In this document: in pieces, positions 1-5,866 of the stretch
Position numbering within the stretch: position 1 is the first letter of the stretch
How the letters are laid out: every line of letters begins with the position of its first letter
NCBI GenBank assembly: GCA_040758525.1
Contig: JBFLVQ010000324.1
Location: 1 to 10,327, forward strand
Length of the DNA stretch: 10,327 bases
From: JBFLVQ01 sp040758525
Lineage (GTDB): Bacteria; Acidobacteriota; Blastocatellia; Chloracidobacteriales; JADJPF01
Direction of reading: 5' to 3'
The notes under the pieces: model-generated
What the model was told of the DNA's origin: nothing
The model's input: the letters and a program-made list of their open reading frames with translations, nothing else
Database searches by the model: none
Translations under genes and position numbers: made by a program

Positions 1-19
1 ATCGAGGAGTATAGCCGCT

Positions 20-2038
20 ATGTCTGAAAGCCTGCTTAAGCGTGAAGTAAGTAAGCGTCCTGATCGTGTGAAATTTTCTGGGCGTATACTGTTTTTAACT
101 GAAGATGCCGAATTGATTCGGCAGCAATTGAATGGTGAAGCTCTTGATTGGAATGCTACGATCAAATTGCGCGATAACATTAGTACTGACGAGATCACCC
201 CTGCTTATATCTGTTATTACTTTGATGATACGCTAGGAGAGTTCCCTTATCTGGGTCTTAAGGCGGGCGAAGAATTTCCTATTATACGTGGTTCAGTTAA
301 GAAAGGAAATTTTGTTGCTTCAGTATCAGGCAAGCGGCGTGGCAAAGGCTCAAGCCGTGAGCAGTCGCCCTATGCAGAGATGTGCGCTGGCATACAGGTA
401 GTGATTGCTGAGAATATTGAGCGTATCTACAATCAGAACTGCCAGAATCTAGGTATCTTTACTTCTACTAATTTTGCCCTAATAGATAAATTAAGACGTG
501 GCGAGGAGATCCCACTAGAAGAATTTACTATCGGCACCGATGAGATCACACGTCAGATCATTGAGTATGGCGGTCTCTTCAATTTCAACATAGCGCGTCT
601 ACAGGGCAAGGTGAGCGTACCACATATTACTACTAAGAAACGCCCAATGACACTAGCAGAAAAGATATTTGCTCGCCACTTTGTTGTTGACCTGGCAAAG
701 AACCAAGTTGGTGTCGAGGCGGTTAAGCCTGGTGATGCTGGCTTTGTACGTACTGATATACGCTTCTCGCATGAGTATGTCACACCAATGGCAGCGATCT
801 TCTTCCAAAAGTATGTAGGTGAGCAAGAGCAGGTCAATGATCCTAGCTCGATCTACTTCTTCCGTGATCACCTTACCTTCTTAGATGAATCTATGCCAGC
901 AGAGCGTAAAGCAATGGGACTGCTTGATGTTGCTACTCAACTCAAGATCAAACAGGAGAATTTTGCCCGTCAACAAGGGATACAATTGCATGGTGAGTTA
1001 ACCGATCGTAAAGGCTCAGAAGCAATCTGCCATAGCAAGATACTACAGTCTTATGCATTACCAGGTCAGCTTATTATTGGTTCAGATTCACATACGCCAC
1101 ATTCTGGCGCGGTCGGCTGTATTGCCTTTGGAGTTGGTACAACCGATATCTTCAACTCTTGGATCACCAAAGATGTGCGTGTAAAAGTGCCAGAGTCTAT
1201 GCGTGTTATTGTGCATGGTCGCAAGCCCGACAATATCACAGCAAAGGATTTTATGTTGGCAATTTTGCGTGAGCCCTATGTAAAAAATGGTGATGCGATC
1301 GGTAAGATTGTAGAGTATTGTGGCGAAGCAGTACAGGCTCTTAACATAGATGAACGTGCCACTATGACCAATATGGCTGCGGAAGTAGGCGCTTTCACAG
1401 GTATTGTTGCTGCTGATGAAAAAACGGTCGACTTTCTTATTTCGCAACGTGGTCTAACACGTGCCGAAGCCGAAGCCTTCTGTGAGGGTTGCTATTCCGA
1501 TCCAGAGGCCGAGTATGTACATACGATCGAGATCGATGCAACTAAGCTACGACCTATGATTGCGTTGCCAGGCGATCCAGGCAATGGCATCTTTATTGAT
1601 GAATTGGGACAAGAGATTAAGGTTGATATTGCTTATGGTGGTTCCTGTACAGGTGGCAAAGCTGAAGATATGGATATGTATGCGCAAGTTTTCAAAGAAG
1701 CGCTTGCCAGTGGTCGGCGTGTGCATAACGAGGTACATTGTTACATACAGTTTGGTTCTCAAGAGGTGCGCGACTACTGCCTGAAGATGGGCTATATAGA
1801 TGTCTTTCAGCGTGTTGGCGCACAGATTATTGAACCCAGTTGTGGTGCCTGTATTAATGCTGGTCCTGGTGTTAGCACACTAAAGCAGCAAATAACCATC
1901 AGTGCAATCAATCGAAACTTCCCGGGTCGTAGTGGTCCTGGTCAGATGTATCTAGCCAGCCCCTATACTGTTGCCGCTTCTGCGATTGCCGGTAAGATCA
2001 CGGAATATCGACCTATCACACTGGCATCAGCCCGCTAG
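20..2038 (+). CDS. Aconitase / 3-isopropylmalate dehydratase family hydro-lyase, single chain with swivel domain first
   Basis: This is a 672-residue [4Fe-4S] hydro-lyase, presumably cytoplasmic, of the family that moves water within citrate, isopropylmalate or homocitrate-type acids. The N-terminal third is a LeuD-like swivel domain with DNISTDEITPA near residues 52-62 and GKGSSRE at 108-114. The rest is LeuC-like, with SDSHT at 355-359 and the three expected cluster ligands: Cys543 in GGSCTGGK, and Cys608 and Cys611 in PSCGACINAGPG. The order swivel-then-catalytic is that of AcnB, but the N-terminal HEAT-like domain of AcnB is absent, and the order is the reverse of AcnA. The usual SCTN motif reads SCTG. 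The start is ATG with GAGGAG ten bases upstream at 4-9. The family is certain. The substrate (citrate, isopropylmalate, homoaconitate or another acid) cannot be read from the sequence, so no symbol is given. Confidence 0.93.
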   Translation: MSESLLKREVSKRPDRVKFSGRILFLTEDAELIRQQLNGEALDWNATIKLRDNISTDEITPAYICYYFDDTLGEFPYLGLKAGEEFPIIRGSVKKGNFVASVSGKRRGKGSSREQSPYAEMCAGIQVVIAENIERIYNQNCQNLGIFTSTNFALIDKLRRGEEIPLEEFTIGTDEITRQIIEYGGLFNFNIARLQGKVSVPHITTKKRPMTLAEKIFARHFVVDLAKNQVGVEAVKPGDAGFVRTDIRFSHEYVTPMAAIFFQKYVGEQEQVNDPSSIYFFRDHLTFLDESMPAERKAMGLLDVATQLKIKQENFARQQGIQLHGELTDRKGSEAICHSKILQSYALPGQLIIGSDSHTPHSGAVGCIAFGVGTTDIFNSWITKDVRVKVPESMRVIVHGRKPDNITAKDFMLAILREPYVKNGDAIGKIVEYCGEAVQALNIDERATMTNMAAEVGAFTGIVAADEKTVDFLISQRGLTRAEAEAFCEGCYSDPEAEYVHTIEIDATKLRPMIALPGDPGNGIFIDELGQEIKVDIAYGGSCTGGKAEDMDMYAQVFKEALASGRRVHNEVHCYIQFGSQEVRDYCLKMGYIDVFQRVGAQIIEPSCGACINAGPGVSTLKQQITISAINRNFPGRSGPGQMYLASPYTVAASAIAGKITEYRPITLASAR

Positions 2039-2060
2039 TAGCTTTAATGGGAGTATAGTT

Positions 2061-2237
2061 ATGGCACATGCGCAAAAAGATGATCGGAAAGATTTCGTTG
2101 ATCCATCTCAAATACCTATGCCATTCTGGCGTACGATAATAGTAGTTATATATGCGGTCTCAACGCTGCTGGGAGGCGCTATTTGGGGACAAGTAAAAAA
2201 ACTTCTTCCTGCCAAAGCCGATCCTGCTAAGAAGTAA
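2061..2237 (+). CDS. Small single-pass membrane protein (58 aa), unknown function
   Basis: I do not recognise this family. The 58-residue product starts at ATG 2061, with GGGAG seven bases upstream (2049-2053), and ends in tandem stops TAA TAG. A charged N-terminus (residues 1-20, rich in Lys, Asp and Arg) precedes one hydrophobic segment at about residues 25-43, beginning after PFWR. A Lys/Pro/Ala-rich tail, about residues 44-58, follows. Positive charges lie on both sides, so the topology is uncertain. The gene begins 22 bases after the aconitase-type stop, on the same strand and before a hairpin, so the two are probably co-transcribed. The reading frame can be extended upstream to 1971, but that start lies inside the enzyme gene and lacks a comparable ribosome binding site. 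It could be a small stabilising or assembly subunit of a membrane complex, but nothing in the sequence shows this. Confidence 0.72.
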   Translation: MAHAQKDDRKDFVDPSQIPMPFWRTIIVVIYAVSTLLGGAIWGQVKKLLPAKADPAKK

Positions 2238-2257
2238 TAGAATCCATTTCCACGATT

Positions 2258-2290
2258 AGAGCACAGGGAGGTTTTCACACTCTGTGCTCT
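2258..2290 (+). terminator. Gene-end hairpin without U-tract
   Basis: AGAGCACAG at 2258-2266 pairs perfectly with CTGTGCTCT at 2282-2290. A G-T and a G-C pair can extend the stem to 11 pairs around an 11-base loop. It starts 18 bases after the tandem stops of the small membrane protein gene. No run of T follows, so it is not a classical intrinsic terminator. It may mark the 3' end of the message or protect it. Its GCACAG/CTGTGC core recurs in the hairpin at 4746-4776. Confidence 0.55.
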
Positions 2291-2380
2291 CTATAAACTT
2301 TGGGCTAAAGGTCTCATCCATACAGGTCAAAAAATTTTCTCTTCCAGTGTTATTTTCTGCCTTTTAGTTTTGTCAGAACA

Positions 2381-2420
2381 GGGAGTGGATTTCTCTGAGA
2401 AGAAATTCCTCGCTGCTCCC
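2381..2420 (+). other. Imperfect inverted repeat in the leader of the cytochrome gene
   Basis: GGGAG at 2381-2385 can pair with CTCCC at 2416-2420. Inside it, GGATTTCT at 2387-2394 pairs with AGAAATTCC at 2401-2409 with one bulge, leaving a six-base loop. The centre also holds a short dyad, TTCTC-T-GAGAA (2391-2401). The structure lies 40-80 bases before the start codon of the propeller-cytochrome gene. It could be an operator or a folded mRNA leader. I recognise no riboswitch class in it. The rest of the 222-base gap (2238-2459) holds the hairpin at 2258-2290 and no clear promoter. Confidence 0.3.
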
Positions 2421-2444
2421 GATTTTGGAGCGATCCAACGCAGC

Positions 2445-2450
2445 AGGAGG
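2445..2450 (+). promoter_or_regulatory. Ribosome binding site fixing the cytochrome start
   Basis: AGGAGG lies nine bases before ATG 2460. This is an optimal site and decides that start over the in-frame TTG at 2370, which has no such site and would put 30 non-signal-like residues before the hydrophobic leader. It also beats GTG 2454, which is only three bases away. Confidence 0.85.
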
Positions 2451-2459
2451 CAAGTGTGC

Positions 2460-4718
2460 ATGAGAAAGATAAGAAGCAAACAGGGATTTAGGTTATTTAT
2501 TGCCGTTTGCTGGATAGCAGGCATGCTCTTAGCTGTCTTTCATGACAGTGTAGAGATGAATAAGGTACAGGCTTTTGCGGATCCATTCCCTAACTATTCC
2601 AGCCCTATAGTGCTCAATAATGGTAACCGTTTTGTTTGGGTGGTAAACCCAGATAATAATTCTGTGACTAGGATCGATGTCGGTAACGAGCCAAACTTTA
2701 GCGCAATCATGATTCCTGTAGGACGCGAACCCCAATCATTGGTGCTTTCCGGCGATGATACAAAGGTCTATGTTGCTAATGCGGTAGATGGCACTGTATC
2801 TGTGATCAGTACAGCCACCAATCAAGTTACCAAGACTATTAAGGTAGGTAGTGAGCCACGCGCGGTTGTGCTCAGCCCCAATGGAACAAGACTCTATGTA
2901 GCTAACTCTACTGCTAACAGTGTCTCGGTTATTGATACTAAAACTGATACAGTGATCAAGACGATCGAAGCAGTAGGAAGCCGCCCCTATGCACTCGCGA
3001 TCACTAATGATGGCGACTTCGACGATAATGATGAGCGTCTATATGTAACTAACTTTATTAGTGAATATCGCGCTGGTACGATCCGTCCAGGCGCTGACGA
3101 TGGCAAAGAAGGATTAGTTTATGTCATCAATACTGCTACTAATACTATCTTTACCACCGTTGCGATCCAACCAATGGCAGACACTGGTTTTAAGTCCAAT
3201 GGTAGTGCGCTTAAGCGTGTTGCGCCAGGTCCAGCTAATGCTCCTAACCTTGTTACGACAGGCGCCTTTCCCAACTTTTTGAACAGTATAGTTATCAAAG
3301 GAACTCGCGCCTATGTTCCTAATACAGGTATGCAGCCTGATGGTCCTGTGGTCTTTAGTTCTAACGTACAGAGTTTACTATCGGCTATCGATCTACAGAC
3401 CAATCAAGACGCAGGATTAACGGTCAACATGAATTTTGGTATCCAATTTGAACCGGACAAGTTTGATACCCAAAATAATCCTCTCACTCGCTTTGTTACC
3501 GTACCTTACGCGCTTGCCTTCAAGAATCGTGACAACACTGGTTATGTGGTCTCTGCTATGTCAGATATGATTGTGAAGGTTGATCTAGACGCACAAGGTC
3601 GCGGTACTATCAATGCTCCTAAGGCAGCGGGCGATGCTGGTAATGTTGTCCGCATACTCGTAGGTAAGAATCCGCGTGGCATTATTATCAATGATGCTGA
3701 TACACGCGCTTATGTGATGAATTATGTTTCGCGTGATGTTACTGTCGTTGATATTCTCAATAATCGTGCGATTGCCACCGTGCCGGCGGCGCCACAACCT
3801 AGCGATTCACTAGGCAAATTGGTGCAACGTGGCAAAGAGCTGTTTAACACCTCTATAGGACCTCTTTTCGATGGACAAACGGCTGCTTTTAAGGGGCAAG
3901 GTCGTATGAGCAACCATGGTTTTGGTGGCTGCTTTGAATGCCATCCAGATGGGTTGGGAGATGGTGTTGTCTGGATGTTTCCTGATGGTCCGCGCCGCGC
4001 TATCCCGCTTAACTGGACTTTTGACAAGCGTGATCCAAGCAAACAGCGATTACTTAACTGGTCTGCGATACGCGACGAGGTACAGGATTTTGAACTCAAT
4101 ACTCGTAATGTTTCAGGTGGTGCAGGACTAATACGACTTGCTAATGGTGATCCTGATCCTATGGTCTTTAATCTTACTCCCCTGGCTAGCAGCGGTCGCA
4201 ATCCTGACCAGGATGCTATTGAAGCCTATGTACGCACAATTCGCTCGCCTATTTCACCCTTCTCTGATAGTGACAAAGATGTCGTGAAAGGGCGTAAAAT
4301 TTTTGAAAAAGCTGGTTGTGTGAACTGCCATTCAGGGGGTACTTGGAGTGGAGCATCACTAGTCGATTTCACTCCACCGCCACCTGCTGATCGTATCACT
4401 AATGGTCGTATTGTTAGTGGCCTTAAACAAGTAGGTACATTTGATGCCAACAAATCGCATGAAATCATCGGCACTGGCGCTAATATTGGTAAGACTGCTA
4501 ATGGTGCAGATGGCTTTGTGCCTGCCTCATTATTAGGGGCATTCTTCAATGCTCCCTACTTGCATGATGGATCAGCCTTGACGATCGAGGATGTGCTAGC
4601 CAATCCTGCCCATGTTGGCACTTCGCCACTCTTGACCAAACCAAAGAAACGGGCGCAGTTGATCAAATTCATTCTCTCGATTGATGACAGCACCCAACCA
4701 TTTCCAATCAAAAAGTAG
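2460..4718 (+). CDS. Exported YVTN beta-propeller / dihaem cytochrome c peroxidase-like (MauG-type) fusion protein
   Basis: The 752-residue product begins with a basic N-terminus and a hydrophobic segment at residues 10-27, followed by a possible signal cleavage after AFA (residue 40). It is therefore exported, or anchored on the periplasmic side. Residues from about 45 to 450 form a YVTN-type beta-propeller, with YVAN at 104-107 and 146-149, YVTN at 195-198 and YVMN at 418-421. The C-terminal part carries two haem c sites, CFECH at 491-495 and CVNCH at 620-624. It also has the PYLHDGSALTIEDV segment at 699-712 that is typical near the end of CCP/MauG proteins. That family reduces peroxide or performs haem-based oxidation of other substrates. 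The propeller may bind a partner or the surface. The electron donor and substrate are unknown. The gene stands alone between two hairpins. The domain calls are strong; a peroxidase activity is an inference. Confidence 0.88.
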   Translation: MRKIRSKQGFRLFIAVCWIAGMLLAVFHDSVEMNKVQAFADPFPNYSSPIVLNNGNRFVWVVNPDNNSVTRIDVGNEPNFSAIMIPVGREPQSLVLSGDDTKVYVANAVDGTVSVISTATNQVTKTIKVGSEPRAVVLSPNGTRLYVANSTANSVSVIDTKTDTVIKTIEAVGSRPYALAITNDGDFDDNDERLYVTNFISEYRAGTIRPGADDGKEGLVYVINTATNTIFTTVAIQPMADTGFKSNGSALKRVAPGPANAPNLVTTGAFPNFLNSIVIKGTRAYVPNTGMQPDGPVVFSSNVQSLLSAIDLQTNQDAGLTVNMNFGIQFEPDKFDTQNNPLTRFVTVPYALAFKNRDNTGYVVSAMSDMIVKVDLDAQGRGTINAPKAAGDAGNVVRILVGKNPRGIIINDADTRAYVMNYVSRDVTVVDILNNRAIATVPAAPQPSDSLGKLVQRGKELFNTSIGPLFDGQTAAFKGQGRMSNHGFGGCFECHPDGLGDGVVWMFPDGPRRAIPLNWTFDKRDPSKQRLLNWSAIRDEVQDFELNTRNVSGGAGLIRLANGDPDPMVFNLTPLASSGRNPDQDAIEAYVRTIRSPISPFSDSDKDVVKGRKIFEKAGCVNCHSGGTWSGASLVDFTPPPPADRITNGRIVSGLKQVGTFDANKSHEIIGTGANIGKTANGADGFVPASLLGAFFNAPYLHDGSALTIEDVLANPAHVGTSPLLTKPKKRAQLIKFILSIDDSTQPFPIKK

Positions 4719-4745
4719 TTATAGTAGTTGCTGATCTTCTTAACG

Positions 4746-4776
4746 ATGGCACAGAGAAATAATGTCTCTGTGCCAT
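4746..4776. terminator. Strong hairpin between convergent genes, probable bidirectional terminator
   Basis: ATGGCACAGAGA at 4746-4757 and TCTCTGTGCCAT at 4765-4776 form a perfect 12-pair stem with a seven-base loop. It sits 27 bases after the cytochrome stop and four bases beyond the stop of the convergent minus-strand gene, so it can serve both. Neither strand has a clear U-tract after the stem. Its GCACAG/CTGTGC core matches that of the hairpin at 2258-2290. Confidence 0.7.
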
Positions 4777-4780
4777 ACAA

Positions 4781-5287
4781 CTATTTGAGGGCTTCCTTAA
4801 GTACATCATCAAAGGAGCGAAAACTGGTAGCAGGTGTTACTATGGTACGTTCTTCTAAAGAAATATTATGACGCTGGAAAGATTCTTTAAGCGCTTGATA
4901 GCCGGTCATGCTGGGCCAGATCTTGATCATCTCCTTACCACCGCGCCGCACAATTATATAGGGTTTTTCCAGGGTAAAAAGAAAAGGATTACGAAATTCG
5001 AGCTGCTGCCAGGGAATAGATTGGCGCAGTCGGCCAAAGTGGTATTGATGCACACCATCGGCATCTGCAGTTATTTTGCCTCCTAACGTCCAAAGTGTTG
5101 CTAAGGTGGCAAGCAATAGTGAATAGCCAAATAGTTTTAATACTAATGTAGGTACGATCTCTGCACAGACATAGAGTGAGAAGATAACAAATGGAGTGCA
5201 AGTTAACCACTGTGCCGCCACCTTGGTCAGCCAACTCCAAAGTGCGGTATATAAAGAGCCACGCGCACAGACTACGGGGCTGAACAT
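4781..5287 (-). CDS. Two-pass membrane protein with C-terminal PH-like (DUF304-like) domain
   Basis: The 168-residue product has two hydrophobic segments at about residues 27-43 and 47-68, then a beta-rich soluble part from about 72 to 140. The stretch beginning ITADADGVHQY, followed by FGRLRQSIPW, is the pattern of bacterial PH-like membrane proteins (DUF304/YdbT type). In these a short membrane hairpin precedes a strand, a Gly-X-X-Arg turn and an 'IPW' strand. Their molecular role is mostly unknown. The start is ATG (complement of 5285-5287), with AGAGGA eight bases upstream (5296-5301 on the plus strand). The gene follows the 79-residue gene on the same strand by 96 bases, so co-transcription is possible but not shown. 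A short inverted repeat, ACCCG/CGGGT at 5318-5333, lies in that gap. The gene is well supported; the PH-like assignment is moderate and rests on pattern only. Confidence 0.78.
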   Translation of the reverse strand: MFSPVVCARGSLYTALWSWLTKVAAQWLTCTPFVIFSLYVCAEIVPTLVLKLFGYSLLLATLATLWTLGGKITADADGVHQYHFGRLRQSIPWQQLEFRNPFLFTLEKPYIIVRRGGKEMIKIWPSMTGYQALKESFQRHNISLEERTIVTPATSFRSFDDVLKEALK

Positions 5288-5383
5288 AGGGTAGTTCCTC
5301 TCTTTGATTCGATCATCACCCGACCTAGCGGGTTAGGGAAAATTTTATCAGATCTTCTCCTATTCAGCCCATTAACTTTTTTA

Positions 5384-5623
5384 CTAGCGTCGCAATGTGT
5401 CAAAGAAACGCTGCAAGAGTGAACGTGGTTTACCCACACGCACACGCGCACGCCAAATACCTGCTACTTTGCTATCGGTATGTTGTAAGTGATCCTTCCA
5501 GTTATCAATGATAACTTTGCTGCCTGGGTGTGTCTGTTCATAGGCCGCCGCCGCCTGTTCAACTTCGTGGCGATCAGGCGATTGCGCAATCAGGGTGAAA
5601 TAAGGTTTCGCGTTGCCTAACAT
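5384..5623 (-). CDS. Hypothetical 79-aa soluble protein
   Basis: I do not recognise this protein. It is 79 residues long, has no cysteine, no signal peptide and no membrane segment. The pattern suggests a small alpha/beta fold: a strand at about residues 8-13 (YFTLIA), a helix with an Ala run at 19-31, a strand at 35-39 (KVIID), and a strand near 52-63. A basic, amphipathic C-terminal helix, LLQRFFDTLRR (69-79), follows. The start is ATG (complement of 5621-5623), preceded by AAGGTG at a spacing of eight bases (complement of 5632-5637). That strong site is the main reason to call it a real gene. It is divergent from the exporter gene and upstream of the PH-like membrane protein gene on the same strand. 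A nucleic-acid or protein partner is conceivable given the basic tail, but nothing decides it. Confidence 0.7.
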   Translation of the reverse strand: MLGNAKPYFTLIAQSPDRHEVEQAAAAYEQTHPGSKVIIDNWKDHLQHTDSKVAGIWRARVRVGKPRSLLQRFFDTLRR

Positions 5624-5669
5624 AATTGTTTCACCTTAAACAATCTTTGTTGGAGCGCGTCTGTCACTA

Positions 5670-5683
5670 CCTGGCGCGCCGGG
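5670..5683. promoter_or_regulatory. Palindrome in the divergent promoter region
   Basis: The eight-base perfect palindrome GGCGCGCC at 5673-5680 extends outward to CCTGGCGCGCCGGG with one T-G mismatch. It is a G+C island in an otherwise balanced intergenic region. It lies 46 bases upstream of the 79-residue gene start, and about 20 bases from the promoter-like element at 5701-5710, where a regulator would sit. No regulator gene is adjacent, so an operator role is only a possibility. Confidence 0.3.
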
Positions 5684-5700
5684 ATGGTTTTCCATTTCTG

Positions 5701-5710
5701 TGCTATTATA
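5701..5710. promoter_or_regulatory. Candidate overlapping divergent -10 elements
   Basis: On the minus strand, the complement of ATTATA (5705-5710) is a perfect TATAAT, about 80 bases before the 79-residue gene. On the plus strand, TGCTATTAT (5701-5709) is an extended -10 pointing to the exporter gene. No good -35 box is seen for either direction. The rest of the 243-base gap (5624-5866) holds a direct repeat TGGCACTG (5736-5743 and 5759-5766) around a small inverted repeat CCAGC/GCTGG (5745-5761). Confidence 0.35.
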
Positions 5711-5866
5711 GTTTAGTTGACTATTAGACGAATAGTGGCACTGACCAGCATATGTAGCTGGCACTGGCAATAATAACAGGAATTGGCTTGCCAGGGGACT
5801 GTTCCCGACAACCTACCAATGTTTCGTAGCCAGTCTTACTCGCCCTTTCGGCATCTTTATATATTG

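Noticed and set aside
1088..1447. 119-codon open frame on the minus strand
   Set aside because: It lies wholly inside the aconitase-type gene, has no recognisable domain and is rich in Cys/His as antisense shadows often are. The plus-strand frame carries conserved catalytic motifs.
2370..2459. Upstream extension of the cytochrome frame from TTG 2370
   Set aside because: It would add 30 hydrophilic residues before the signal peptide and has no ribosome binding site, whereas ATG 2460 has AGGAGG at nine bases.
3722..4201. 159-codon open frame on the minus strand
   Set aside because: It is antisense to the haem region of the cytochrome gene, with low-complexity Ser/Pro/Arg content and no family resemblance. 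The sense frame carries CFECH and clear homology.
4868..5086. 72-codon plus-strand open frame
   Set aside because: It is antisense to the PH-like membrane protein gene, which has a better ribosome binding site and a coherent membrane plus beta-domain layout.
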